In this document: positions 1-9,839 of the stretch, piece by piece | Layout of the letters: every line of letters begins with the position of its first letter | Position numbering within the stretch: the stretch's first letter is position 1 | Assembly (NCBI GenBank): GCA_001725945.1 | Contig: LRMT01000096.1 | Span: 1-64,000, forward strand | Direction: 5' to 3' | DNA length: 64,000 bases | Source: Cupriavidus sp. UYMMa02A | GTDB taxonomy: Bacteria; Pseudomonadota; Gammaproteobacteria; Burkholderiales; Burkholderiaceae | Position numbers and translations under genes: made by a program | The notes under the pieces: model-generated | What the model saw: the letters and a program-made list of their open reading frames with translations, nothing else | Databases searched by the model: none | Told to the model about the DNA's origin: nothing

Positions 1-143
1 GGCAAAGGCCGGGCGCGCGCGTCGGACGCGGCCTCGGCACGCTGCTCCAGGCTGTGCAGGCGGTCGATCAGGGCCTGCATGCCGGCGCGCTGGCTGGCGA
101 ACGAGTCGGAGGACGGGTCGATGCGTGTCTCGATGGGAATCAT
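1..143 (-). CDS. Acyl-CoA carboxylase carboxyltransferase (beta) subunit, N-terminal part
   Basis: Only the first 47 codons lie in the window; the gene runs off the left edge. The start ATG is at 143-141 and the product begins MIPIETRIDPSSDSFASQRA. The R-x-D/N-P-x-S-x-x-F opening followed by a helix rich in Leu, Arg and Glu is typical of biotin-dependent acyl-CoA carboxyltransferases (propionyl-, methylcrotonyl- or geranyl-CoA type), which move carboxyl groups from biotin to acyl-CoA in the cytoplasm. The family is inferred from this N-terminus alone; the substrate cannot be assigned. It is divergent from the IclR regulator that follows, which may control it. Confidence 0.6.
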   Translation of the reverse strand, partial: MIPIETRIDPSSDSFASQRAGMQALIDRLHSLEQRAEAASDARARPL

Positions 144-217
144 GGCGCTGGCTCGGTTTGCGTGATGGGCTGATTGCAAACTACCGCGCGCGCGGGACAA
201 CATCTATCGCTCAGTTT

Positions 218-232
218 GTGCATAATGTGCAC
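218..232. promoter_or_regulatory. Candidate operator GTGCA-N5-TGCAC in divergent promoter region
   Basis: The inverted repeat GTGCATAATGTGCAC lies in the 137-bp gap between the acyl-CoA carboxylase gene and the IclR-family gene. A short palindrome between an IclR regulator and its divergent neighbour is the usual place for its operator. The regulatory link is inferred. Confidence 0.35.
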
Positions 233-280
233 GCCCGCAGCCACTTCTCCAACCGCTCCGCCACCGGAAGCCCGTCGCGC

Positions 281-1023
281 ATGCCTGCCAAGCCAACTAC
301 GCCCGCTGGGGTCCAGAGTCTCACACGGGCCTTCGCCCTGCTGGAACTGCTGGCCGAGCATCAGGAGACTGGGTTAACCCTGCAGGATCTGGCCGCCAGG
401 GCGGAGATCGACCGCACCACGGCGCACCGCATGGCGCGCTTCCTCGAGGCCGCCGGCTATGTCGAGCGCGAGCCGGGCACCAGCGCCTGCACCTGGGCAC
501 GACGGCCATGTCGCTGGGCCTGCGCGCGATGAACCGCCCGCCCCCGGGCAGCGTGCTCGTGACCAAGATGAAGGCGCTCGCGCGCCTGACCGGCGACGCG
601 GTCTTTCTGATCGTGCGCATTGGCGACCACGGCCACTGCCTCCATACGGAGGAAGGCAGCCACCGCATCAAGTCCTTTCACATGCTGACCGGCAGTTCGC
701 GCCTGCTGGGCCAGGGAACCGGCAGCATGGCCCTGCTCGCGCGCCTGGACAACGACGCCATCCGCGCGCACTACGAACGCCACCGCGCCGAATACGAAGC
801 CGGCGGCCTGAGCCTGATGAAGCTGTTGCGCGGCGCCGAGCGCTGCCGCGTGAGCGGTTACGCGCTGGCTGGCGCCGACGGCGTGGCCGGCGTCGGCTAT
901 GCGCTGCCCATGGCGATGCACGCCGAAGCGGCCATCAGCATTGTGTCGGCGGCATCACGCATGCCGGTGGCGCGGCGGCATGAGATGGGGCGAATCATCG
1001 GCGGGATGTTTGTGGGGGACTGA
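281..1023 (+). CDS. IclR-family transcriptional regulator (frame broken once)
   Basis: About 247 residues once repaired, normal for IclR proteins. The ATG at 281 begins MPAKPTTPAGVQSLTRAFAL. The winged helix-turn-helix is at residues 12-65 (LTLQDLAARAEIDRTTAHRM), followed by the effector-binding domain from about residue 90 (GDAVFLIVRIGDHGHCLHTE). The frame shifts near 482, where ACC-AGC-GCC should read ACC-CAG-CGC; a single C seems lost and the rest of the domain continues in the next frame to the stop at 1021. It is divergent from an acyl-CoA carboxylase gene, so control of that acyl-CoA pathway is a reasonable inference. The effector is unknown. Confidence 0.8.
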
Positions 1024-1060
1024 GAATCCTTGCCGCCTGCCAAACAGCGCCATGCAACGC

Positions 1061-1672
1061 TCAGGGCAGCCGCGCCATGAGGCGGTCGCGCAGCGAAGGC
1101 GGCAGCACGAGCCGGCCATTGCCATCGGCAGCCCCCGGATCGAAGACGAGCACGCCGCGATCCCAGTGCAGGCGCACCGGCCCCGAGTTCGCAAAGGTAC
1201 GCTGGGCCAGCAGGACATTGCGGCTGGCGCTGTACACGCGCACCAGCACCTTGTGCTGCGAAAGGTAGCAGTACTCCGCCTCATACTTCGCAGAGGCATC
1301 GGGCACGGGCAGGCGACGGCAGTTGTGAGCGCTTGTACGCTCCCACGCACCGCTGCCATAGACAATGGCCGTCCACATGGCGCCGAGCGCGAGTCCGCAG
1401 CGCGTGGCAGCGGTGGCCAGCCGCCTGGCGCGTTCGCGCCGCCCTTCGCGGCGGGAGAACACAAACCACACCGCACGTGCCACGCCCAGCATGAGAGCCA
1501 GTACCGCCACTCCGGCCAGGTGGAAATGGAACGAAAATTCCGGCATCGCTGCCATGGCGTGACTCATGACCCGTCCCCAGACAAAGGTGAATGGAATTCC
1601 AAGGAAAACTGCCCTGCCAGAGCCGCTGCGCCGCGCTGATTCACCAACGGGACGCGGGTCTGCGCCATTCAT
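1061..1672 (-). CDS. Hypothetical membrane protein, 203 aa
   Basis: Uninterrupted frame. The annotated ATG is at 1672; an internal ATG at 1567 (MSHAMAAMPEF) is an equally good start. A hydrophobic segment (LAGVAVLALMLGVARAVWFVF) is followed by a basic stretch and a second weaker hydrophobic segment (CGLALGAMWTAIVYG). The C-terminal 100 residues look soluble, with HWDRGVLVFDPGAADGNGRL. No family was recognised. The gene stands alone between the IclR gene and the Hpt gene. Confidence 0.55.
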   Translation of the reverse strand: MNGADPRPVGESARRSGSGRAVFLGIPFTFVWGRVMSHAMAAMPEFSFHFHLAGVAVLALMLGVARAVWFVFSRREGRRERARRLATAATRCGLALGAMWTAIVYGSGAWERTSAHNCRRLPVPDASAKYEAEYCYLSQHKVLVRVYSASRNVLLAQRTFANSGPVRLHWDRGVLVFDPGAADGNGRLVLPPSLRDRLMARLP

Positions 1673-1799
1673 TCCGTGCCCGCATGGAACGCGTGCTTTA
1701 ATTATTTCTATATCTTTATTTCAGCACGGGATTTAAATAATAATAATGCCGAACACGGATTTTTGAATCCGGTGAATTACGGTGTGGATCGACTCGCCG

Positions 1800-2462
1800 C
1801 TAACTGCGGGAGCTATCCAGCAGCATTGCAAGAAATTCGCGCGCGGTTGGCACGAATACCTCGGCCACGGCGTCGGCCAGGCCGGCATTGCCGCCCCGCG
1901 CGGCGGTTTCCAGCGCCTGCGCGAGCCGGCGAAATCCTTCGCAGTCGGCGAGATGCGCGGACGCTTTCACGCGATGCGCCACGCTGCGCAACGTTTCCAG
2001 GCTGCCAGCTCCCGCCTGCAGCCGATCCAGGTCCGATTCGGTTGCTGTCACGAGCGCTTGCATCAGTTCGGCGGCGAATGTGGCATCACCAAAGCTCTGG
2101 CGCAAGATGGCATCGGCCAGCCCGGCGCGCTCGGCGCCGGAAATGGCGATGTACTGGTGCCGCGCCAGCAGCCGGAACACATGCTCGTCCAGCACGGGTT
2201 CGGCGAGTGCCTCGTCGCAATGGTCATCCCGCGCAGCGCCTATGCAGACCAGCAGCGCGCCCTCGCTGCGCGCGCGCTGCAGCAACGGCGCGACGACGGC
2301 TTCCGGCGTCGCGACCACGAGGCGCGGCGCCGCACCGGCCAGCACAGCCTCGGCTTCCGTGGCCGTCACCCGTTGCGCCCGCAAACCCGCGTCGCCAAGA
2401 CACCGCGCCAGCGGCTCGACCCAGACGCGGCCCGACGGTGCGAGGATCAACGCGTCACGCAT
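1800..2462 (-). CDS. Hpt-domain phosphotransfer protein with degenerate receiver
   Basis: 220 aa, intact. Residues 1-105 look like a receiver fold without the acidic pocket (starts MRDALILAPSGRVWVEPLAR). Residues 110-215 form a helical Hpt domain with the phosphorylatable histidine in SVAHRVKASAHL. The reaction is phosphoryl transfer between a hybrid kinase receiver and a response regulator in the cytoplasm. It lies 12 bp downstream of the NarL-type regulator and next to two hybrid kinases, neither of which has its own Hpt domain. It probably completes their phosphorelay, as the C-terminal Hpt does in BvgS and EvgS. The partner assignment is inferred from neighbourhood. Confidence 0.75.
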   Translation of the reverse strand: MRDALILAPSGRVWVEPLARCLGDAGLRAQRVTATEAEAVLAGAAPRLVVATPEAVVAPLLQRARSEGALLVCIGAARDDHCDEALAEPVLDEHVFRLLARHQYIAISGAERAGLADAILRQSFGDATFAAELMQALVTATESDLDRLQAGAGSLETLRSVAHRVKASAHLADCEGFRRLAQALETAARGGNAGLADAVAEVFVPTAREFLAMLLDSSRS

Positions 2463-2474
2463 GGCGAGTCCCCG

Positions 2475-3131
2475 TCAGCCAATGGAGATATGGTGGCGAC
2501 GGGCAAAGTCGATCACGTCGACCAGCGAGCGCGCGCCGAGCTTTTCCATGATGCGCGTCTTGTGCGTGCTGACGGTCTTGTTGGAGATGAACAGCACCTC
2601 GCCTATCTGCTTGTTGGACATGCCCTTGGCCAGCATCTGCATGATCACGAGTTCCTTGTCGGACAGGCTGCCGAGCCTGCGCGCCTCGTCCAGTTCTTCA
2701 GCGCGTCCGCTGCTCATGTCCGGCATGACCGAATAGCCCGCCAGCACGGATTCGACGCAGCGCACGATCTCGGGCAACTCTCGGGTCTTGCTGACAAAGC
2801 CATTGGCGCCGGCCTGCCGCGCGCGCGGCGCGAAGGTGCTCTGGTCCTGGCCCGAGATCACCAGGATGCGCACGTTCGGCTGGATCGCCCTGAGCCGCGG
2901 GATGACGTCCAGCCCGTTGATGCGCGGAATGTCCAGGTCCAGGATCACGACGTCGGGCGCATACTGGCGCACGATCTCGACCGCCGCCTGGCCATTGTCG
3001 GCTTCCAGGACGTGCGCCACGCCAAGGATCTGCGACAGGTGCAATTTCAGCACGACCCGCAGGGCGGGATGGTCGTCGACGATCAGGATTGTGGCCACGG
3101 CAAGCACTCCATCGCTAATGGCATTGGGCAT
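2475..3131 (-). CDS. NarL/LuxR-type response regulator, BvgA/EvgA-like
   Basis: 218 aa, intact. The receiver covers residues 13-130: ILIVDDHPALR, phospho-acceptor Asp in DVVILDLDIP, Thr/Ser in VISGQDQ and Lys in FVSKTRE. The LuxR-type helix-turn-helix covers 150-215 (KQIGEVLFISNKTVSTHKTR). The tail LVDVIDFARRH matches the BvgA/EvgA/FimZ subgroup. The putative start at 3131 gives a short extra leader before VATILIVDD; a GTG or ATG nearer the receiver is possible. It is transcribed with the Hpt gene. Upstream lie the motifs AGGAAATTTCC (3205) and TTTTCCTA (3231), which resemble BvgA half sites and suggest autoregulation. Confidence 0.85.
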   Translation of the reverse strand: MPNAISDGVLAVATILIVDDHPALRVVLKLHLSQILGVAHVLEADNGQAAVEIVRQYAPDVVILDLDIPRINGLDVIPRLRAIQPNVRILVISGQDQSTFAPRARQAGANGFVSKTRELPEIVRCVESVLAGYSVMPDMSSGRAEELDEARRLGSLSDKELVIMQMLAKGMSNKQIGEVLFISNKTVSTHKTRIMEKLGARSLVDVIDFARRHHISIG

Positions 3132-3204
3132 TGCCTGCGGAACAATACCTCAGGCATTTATGGACTGGCACATCATTGTGCTCAGCATTTTTCCCCACAG
3201 GCGC

Positions 3205-3238
3205 AGGAAATTTCCGAGTGCCGGTACGGCTTTTCCTA
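3205..3238. promoter_or_regulatory. Candidate BvgA-like binding sites upstream of response regulator
   Basis: AGGAAATTTCC at 3205-3215 and TTTTCCTA at 3231-3238 lie 74-107 bp upstream of the regulator start. The heptad TTTCCTA and its inverse TAGGAAA are the known BvgA-type recognition units. The same inverted pair occurs between the two hybrid kinase genes at 5468. Function is inferred. Confidence 0.4.
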
Positions 3239-3311
3239 ATCGGCGCCATGAGCAGAATCAGGCACCCCAACGCGTGACAGGGCATGCGGATGCAGCGCAT
3301 CGGTCGCATCG

Positions 3312-5354
3312 TCATGCGCCCTGGCGCGCCCACCGGGCAATGCAGGCCCGCAGGTCCTCCATGCGCACGGGCTTGGCCAGACAGGCATCCATGCCGGCGT
3401 CCCGGCACTGCTGCGCGACTTCCGTGCCGGCCGATGCCGTCAGCGCTACGATCGGCACGTCGGCATTGGGCCCCGCCCCGGCAGCCCGAATCCGGCGCGC
3501 CAGCGCGAAGCCGTCCATGCCGGGCATCTGGCAATCCGTGAGCACCAGCGCAAATCGTTGCTGCTGCAGCTGGTCCAGCGCCGCTTCGCCGCCCGATGCT
3601 ACGGTGCAGTCCTGTCCGAGCATTTCCAGTTGCCGGCTCATGATCACCTGGAATGGCAGGTGGTCTTCGACCACGAGGATGGCGTTGCGTACCTCCAGCG
3701 GCGGCACGGCTGACTGCGCGGGTGCTGCCGGCTGTGCCACGGCAGGCACCGGCTCGGCCACCGCCAGCGCCACACACAGCGCGATCGTGGTGCCGGTTCC
3801 GGGCCGGCTTTCCAGTGTCAGCGTGCCGCCCATTCGTTGTGCCAGCCGCCTGCAGATCGCCAGCCCCAGTCCGCTGCCGCCAAAACGGCGCGAGATGGAA
3901 CTGTCCGCCTGCGAGAACGGTGCGAACAACTGCTCCTGTTGCTCGGGGGCGATACCCACGCCTGAATCGGCAACGCTGAGCGACACCCGCTGGTGTTTGC
4001 CCAGGTCTTCAAGCAGATCGAGCCGGACCGTGATGCCGCCCTGGGCCGTGAACTTGACGGCGTTGCCAATCACGTTGAGCAGGATCTCCTTGAGCCGCGT
4101 GGGATCCCCCAGCATGGTGGCGGCAACACGCGGATCGGCCTCGAACGCGAACGCCAGCCCCTTGGCGGCGACGGCGGGCTGGTGCACCTGCATCACGGAC
4201 TCCACCAGTGCCCGCGGATCGAGCGGCAACGACTCCAGCTCCAGTTGCCCGGCTTCCAGCCGCGTGTAGTCCAGGATGCCGTCGAGAATTTCCATCAACA
4301 GCGCGCGGCATTGTCGGCCAGCGCGACCTCGCCGGCTTGCTGCGCGCTCATGGGGCTGCCGCGCAACAGCTCCAGTGCGCCAATGACCGCTGCCAATGGC
4401 GTGCGGATTTCGTGCGTCATCGTGGCCAGGAAGCGCGCCTTGGCCTGTGCCGCGTCTTCGGCAGAGGCGCGCGCCGCCGCCACCGCCTCGAGCTGGCGAT
4501 GCTCGTCGGTAGCATCTCCGGCGTAGCCGCTCCAGCGCAACTGGCCGGAACCGGTCCGTACCGGCGCGCCCACGAACAGCCGCAGCCAGCGGGTTTCGCC
4601 TTCGACCAGAATCCGCAGCTCGAACTGGGCGGCCGATTGCGCGGCGCGGATTGGCGCAGCGCATCCGCCATTTTCAACCGGTCGTCGGGATGTACCGACG
4701 CATACTCGCCGTCCACGACGGCGAGCAGCCGCTCGGCGGACCACCCGCGGTACCGCTCGGCCTTGGCGGAAAAGTACGAAAACCAGTGCCGGCCTCCGGG
4801 ATCCTCGCAGAGCTGGAACGAGGCCACGGGCAAAGCTTCGGCGATTTCGTCGAGCACCCGCTTGGCGTCGACGGCGGCTTGCTCCGCGGCGAGCTGGCCC
4901 GTGATGTCGATCGTCGCAGAGATATTGCCGGCCAGGGTGCCGTCGGGCAGACGCAGCGGCTGGGTCGCGAACAGCAGGTCGCGCCAGTTGCCGGCCGCGT
5001 CCTGCACCCGAAGCGTCTCGTCGACGCGCTGGCCTGATGCCCGGGCCAGCCCGATCGGCGGCGTCACGGCCGCAATGATGTTGGCCGGTATGCGGGCCTC
5101 TTCCATGGTCCTGCCCAGCAACTGGTCGCGGCCGATGCCGAGGAAGGCCTCCAGTGCCGCGTTGGCAACCACGAAGCGTCCGCCTGCGTCGCGGGCCGCG
5201 ATCGGGTATGGCGCGGCATCGACAATGGCGGCAAGCACGTCGCGCTCGCTGCCCCGCGCCCGCAGCGCCGGTGCAAGTGCAGCAGCCAGGCAGCCATCAG
5301 TACCAGGCAGGCTGCCAGCAGGCCGGTCAAGGCGGTCGGCATAAGAGGCTCCAT
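3312..5354 (-). CDS. Hybrid sensor histidine kinase (TM-PAS-PAS-HisKA-HATPase-REC), frame broken three times
   Basis: About 680 aa when repaired. The start at 5354 gives MEPLMPTALTGLLAACLVLM, one N-terminal membrane anchor with almost no periplasmic part. Two PAS domains follow (DAAPYPIAARDAGGRFVVAN; WFSYFSAKAERYRGWSAERL). The HisKA box is MTHEIRTPLAAV, the ATP-binding domain carries DSGVGIAPEQQEQLFAPF and GGSGLGLAI, and the C-terminal receiver has its Asp in ALVLTDCQMPGMDG. Frame changes near 5265, 4650 and 4312 are each consistent with one lost base. It has no Hpt domain, so it probably signals through the neighbouring Hpt protein to the NarL-type regulator. It is divergent from a second hybrid kinase. 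Confidence 0.8.
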
Positions 5355-5467
5355 CGGGGACGGTAAAGGGCATGGCAAGGGGCACGTCAATGATAGCGTT
5401 GCCCGGTGCCCTGCCCGCCGCATGGGCCGTGACAGACCGCGCTCGGCTGGGCCGGCCCGCATCTGAA

Positions 5468-5480
5468 TAGGAAATTTCCT
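5468..5480. promoter_or_regulatory. Inverted heptads TAGGAAA/TTTCCT between the two hybrid kinases
   Basis: TAGGAAATTTCCT contains the 12-bp palindrome AGGAAATTTCCT (5469-5480). It sits in the 205-bp divergent promoter region of the two kinases and matches the site before the response regulator. It is a likely operator for the BvgA/EvgA-like regulator. Confidence 0.4.
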
Positions 5481-5559
5481 CAGACAGACTCAGACGGTTC
5501 TGAAACTGAGGCGATACAGGCATCCCTACAGTGTTCAAGGATCGCGCCCTGCTGCGGCC

Positions 5560-7454
5560 ATGCCCGTGCAGGCGGTCCTTCTTGCCAGTCGCCACCCGTC
5601 AATGCTGTCTGCCCTCTCCTTGTCCGCCGTCTGGCTGGCCGTATGCCTGCCGCTGCTGCTTGCGTCCGCGCTGCTTGGCGCGCGCCTGCGCGTGCTGCGG
5701 CGCCGGCTTGCGCGCAGCCAGGCCTGCGCGGCACGGCTGCGGCAGCGCCTGGCGCTGCATACCGCGGTGCTGGACAGCATTCCCCAGCCCGTCTACGTAC
5801 GCGATGCGGCGCAGCGGCTCATCACGTGCAATCGCCGCTACGAGGAGCTGGTCGGCGCCTCGCGCGGCTCGCTGCGGGGCTTGCCTCCGGACACACCGGG
5901 GCTCACAGGCGTGATCGCCGATCTCGCGGAACTGTCCGAGGATTACCATGACGTCATTGCCTCCGGCCGGCCGCTCAGCAAGAACCGCTGCCTGCACATC
6001 CAGGCGCAAAGCGCCATGTGCTGAACTGGGTCGCGCCACTGTCGGGCCCTGGCGAGGCAGTGTCGGCGCTGGCCGGCGGCTGGGTGGACCTGACCGAGCG
6101 CCACGACATGCTGGCGCAGCTTGCCGAAGCCAAGGCCCGCGCCGAAGCGGCCAGCCGCGCCAAATCCACGTTCCTGGCTTCGGTCAGCCATGAAATCCGG
6201 ACACCGATGAACGCCGTGGCCGGCATGCTCGAACTGGCCCTGGAACGCCCCGGCTTGCCGTCCGACGACCGCCGCATGCTGTCCACCGCGCACGATTCGG
6301 CGCTGGCGCTGCTGGCCCTGATCGACGACATCCTCGATTTATCGAAGATGGAAGCCGGCAAGCTGCGCATCCATCGGGTGCCGGTCAGCCTGCCTGCGCT
6401 GGTGGAGGAGGTATTGCAGATGTTCGGGCCGGTGGCAGCGCAGAAGCCATTGCCGCTCGTGCCGTTCATCGATGCGGGCCTTGCGCCTGCGCATATGGTT
6501 GACCCGCTGCGCCTCAAGCAGATCCTTGGAAATCTGGTTTCCAACGCCATCCGCTTCACCGACCACGGCGAGGTACGCGTGCATCTGCGCGGCGGGCCAG
6601 TACACGCCGGCGAACAGGAGATCGTACTGACGGTCGCGGATACCGGCATTGGCGTCGCGCGGGCCGATCAGGCGCGCCTGTTCCGGCCGTTCGAGCAAGC
6701 GCATGACCGTTCGCGGCCCCAGTCCGGCGGCACTGGCCTGGGCCTGGCCATCTGCCGCCGGCTGGTCGCTGCCATGGGTGGCCGTATCCGCCTGGACAGT
6801 GAAGCCGGGGCCGGCACGCACGTGCAAGTCACCCTGCGGTTGCGCACGGCGTGCGCGCCGAACGCGCCCGCCCCCCCTGTGTCGCCCCCCTGCGCTGTCG
6901 CCACCGAACCGCTGCACGTGCTGGTCGTGGATGACCATGCGCCCAACCGCCTCCTGCTGAAGTGGCAGCTCCAACATCTGGGCCATCGCGTCGACACCGC
7001 CGCTGACGGCAGCGAGGCGCTGGCCCGGCTCGCCCGCCATGCGTCCGGGCAAGCCGAGCCGTTCGACCTGGTGGTCTGCGACTGCGCGATGCCGGTCATG
7101 GACGGCCTGGCGTTTGCGCGGGCCTTGCGCGAGCGTAACGATGCGCTTGCGCGAATTCCCGTGATCGGCTGCACCGCCAGCGCCGTGCGCGAGGATCACG
7201 AAGCCGCGCTGCAGGCGGGCATGGATGGCGTGCTGGTCAAGCCGGTCGGGCTACAGGCACTGGGCGATGCCGTGCTCGCCTATGCGTGTACAGGCCGCCG
7301 GCCACCTGCCGCGGTGCAACTGCAAGTGCAATTGCCGTGGCCTACCACCAGCAAAGATGAGCCACGCGAGCCGGCCGACCCGGACAGGTGGTGCGAAATC
7401 TGCCGCGCCATGAATGTGCATTGCGATCGGAGCACCGGCGGCTCGGGGCAATGA
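5560..7454 (+). CDS. Hybrid sensor histidine kinase (TM-PAS-HisKA-HATPase-REC), frame broken once
   Basis: About 631 aa when repaired. An N-terminal membrane helix (LSLSAVWLAVCLPLLLASAL) is followed by one PAS domain (VLDSIPQPVYVRDAAQRLIT), the HisKA box SVSHEIRTPMNAV, an ATP-binding domain (DTGIGVARADQARLFRPF, GGTGLGLAI) and a C-terminal receiver (VLVVDDHAPNR, Asp in VVCDCAMPVMDG, Lys in VLVKPVG). The frame changes near 6010, where CAG-GCG should read CAG-GGC. The tail contains WCEICRAMNVHC, a Cys/His cluster of unknown meaning. It pairs with the divergent kinase and shares its lack of an Hpt domain. Confidence 0.8.
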
Positions 7455-7525
7455 GCCCTGCCCCCCATCTCCCGCACCCCGCCCAGCAAGTCCGCCTGCG
7501 CACTCCCTTCGGCCAGCGGCTCCGG

Positions 7526-8689
7526 TCAGACGACCGCGGCAAGCCGAGGATGTGCTCGGCGACGAACGAATAGATGAGGTTCGTCGAGATCGGTGCCACC
7601 TGATAGAGCCGGGTCTCGCGGAACTTGCGTTCCACATCGTACTCACAGGCAAAGCCGAAGCCGCCGTGATACTGCAGGCAAGCGTTGCCAGCCTCCCAGC
7701 TTGCCTTGGCCGCCAGGTACTTGGCCATGTTGGCCTGGGCGCCCATTGGCTCATGCGCGTCATACAGTTCGCAAGCCTTCCAGCGCATCAGGTTTGCGGC
7801 CTCGATCTCGATAAAGGAATCGGCAATCGGGAACTGGACGCCCTGGTTCTGACCGATCGGGCGGCCGAAGACCTGCCGCTCCTTGACGTACTTGGTCACG
7901 CGATCCATGAACCAGTAGCCATCGCCAATGCACTCGGCTGCGATCAGCGTGCGTTCGGCGTTCAGGCCGTCCAGGATGTACTTGAAGCCCTTGCCCTCTT
8001 CACCGATCAGGTTTTCCTCCGGGATCTCCAGGTCTTCGAAGAACAGTTCGTTGGTCTCATGGTTGACCATGTTGGCAATGGGGCGCACCGTTAGGCCCTT
8101 CTTCTCCGCTTCGCGCAGATCGACCATGAAGATCGACATCCCCTCGCTCTTCTTCGTCACCTCCGCCAGCGGCGTGGTACGCGCCAGCAGGATCATGAAG
8201 TCACTGTGCTGCACACGGCTGATCCAGACTTTCTGGCCGTTGACGACGTAGCGTCCATCCTTCTTGACCGCCGAGGTCTTGATCTTGGTGGTATCGGTGC
8301 CCGTAGTCGGCTCGGTCACCCCCATCGACTGCAGGCGCATTCCCCCGTAGCGATCTTCGGCAGGTATTTTTCCTTCTGCGCCGTGGAACCGTGCCTGAGC
8401 AGCGTTCCCATGTTGTACATCTGGCCGTGGCACGCGCCGGAATTGCCGCCGCAGCGGTTGATCTCTTCCATGATGACGGAGCCTCGGTCAGCCCCAGGCC
8501 GGAGCCGCCGTACTCCTGCGGAATCAGCGCAGCCAGCCACCCGGCTTCTGTCAGTGCGTTGACGAAGGCCTCGGGATAGGCACGCTGCTCGTCCACCTTG
8601 CGGAAGTACTCGTCCGGAAACTCCGCGCACAGCGCACGGATGGCGTCGCGGATCTCGTGGAAGTTGTTCGATTGGGTCTTTTCGATCAT
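7526..8689 (-). CDS. Acyl-CoA dehydrogenase (frame broken three times)
   Basis: About 388 aa when repaired. The start at 8689 gives MIEKTQSNNFHEIRDAIRAL. Recognisable blocks are the N-terminal helical domain (PQEYGGSGLGLTEA), the FAD-contacting strand (MGVTEPTTGTDTT), the C-terminal helical domain (LQYHGGFGFACEYDVERKFR) and the ending AEHILGLPRS. It oxidises acyl-CoA to enoyl-CoA with FAD and electron-transfer flavoprotein. The frame changes near 8490, 8345 and 7531. The last restores a stop at 7526, because the raw frame otherwise runs on into the convergent kinase gene. It is divergent from a MaoC-type gene, suggesting a joint acyl-CoA pathway. Confidence 0.85.
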
Positions 8690-8959
8690 GGCACGTCTCT
8701 GGTGTTCATTGTCATCAGCGTTGCTGGCAGATGCGGCAGGCGCTGTTCCGGCGGATGGAAGTGCGGCGCAAGGGACACGGGGCACGCGTGGCGGACAGAC
8801 GGTTCGCTCCCTTCACCGGGGCGGGCCACCCTTGTCATGGCCGCAATGGTCGCTGCCTTCGGCGAGCCACACAATCAGCCTTTGTGAAAGCGCGCCTTCC
8901 GCCGTGGTGAAGGCACGGTTTTCACAATCGCCAAAGACCACCATTGGCATTGTCAAATA

Positions 8960-8992
8960 GCGCAAAGCCGGCTTTGACGACATGCTTTGCGC
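8960..8992. promoter_or_regulatory. Inverted repeat GCGCAAAGC-N15-GCTTTGCGC upstream of MaoC gene
   Basis: Perfect 9-bp arms (8960-8968 and 8984-8992) separated by 15 bp, 32 bp before the MaoC start, in the 334-bp divergent gap with the acyl-CoA dehydrogenase. It could be an operator for a dimeric or tetrameric regulator of both genes, or an RNA hairpin in the leader. The rest of the gap shows nothing recognisable. Confidence 0.35.
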
Positions 8993-9023
8993 AATTTCCT
9001 GACGATCACATAGGAACAAGGAC

Positions 9024-9838
9024 ATGGCAGTCAGCTACCAACACCTCAAGCAGCGTCCATTCGCGCCGGTCCGCCAGCGCTATACGGAACGCGACACCAT
9101 GCTGTATGCGCTCAGCCTGGGGCTTGGCAACGATCCGCTGGACCCGGCTGCATTGCCCTTTGTGTTCGAGGGAGCCGCTGGCGGCCTGCGCACGCTGCCG
9201 TCACAGGCGGTGGTGCTGGGCTACCCGGGTTTCTGGGCGCGCGAAGCCGATACCGGCATCGACTGGGTCAAGCTGCTGCATGGCGAGCAGCGCATGCGCC
9301 TGCACCGCCCGCTGCCGGCCAGCGCCGATATCGTCGGCCACAACCGCATCACACACCTGACTGACAAAGGCGCGGGCAAGGGCGCCATCATGGTCACGGA
9401 ACGCCGGCTCGAAACCGCCGAAGGCGAGTTGCTCGCAACGGTGCAGCAAGTCAGCTTCCTGCGCGGCGACGGCGGCTACAGCGAGCTCGATGGCGGTCAG
9501 CCCAGCGATGCACCGCTTCCCGCACTGCGTCCGACGCCTGAAGACCAGGCGCCACACTTCACCGACACCCAGGCCATCCGCCCCGAGGCTGCGCTGCTGT
9601 ATCGCCTGATGGGCGACTTCAACCCCCTGCACGCGGATCCGGCCGTGGCCAAGGCAGCAGGCTTCGACGCCCCATTCTGCATGGCCTGGCCAGCTACGGC
9701 CTGGTGGCGCATGCGCTGGTGCGCCAGTGTGCGGAGCACGATCCGGCCCGCCTGCGCGCGCTCGACATCCGCTTCACCGCGCCAGTGTTCCCGGGCGATA
9801 CCCTGGTGACGGCCACGTGCCACGCGGCTGGCCCGGCG
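9024..9838 (+). pseudogene. MaoC-like (hot-dog) acyl dehydratase, 3' end lost
   Basis: ATG at 9024 with AAGGA-type ribosome site. The N-terminal hot-dog repeat (VVLGYPGFWAREADTGIDWV) is followed by the second repeat with the hydratase signature region FNPLHADPAVAKAAGFDAP. This is the eukaryotic-type 2-enoyl-CoA hydratase/MaoC family, expected near 285-290 residues. The frame changes near 9672 (four Cs where five are needed), then continues HALVRQCAEHDPARLRALDI to VFPGDTLVTATCHAAG. From about 9835 the sequence no longer matches the family and instead reads, on the other strand, as a Wzz-type kinase. The last 20-30 residues are missing. Confidence 0.7.
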
Positions 9839-9839
9839 T

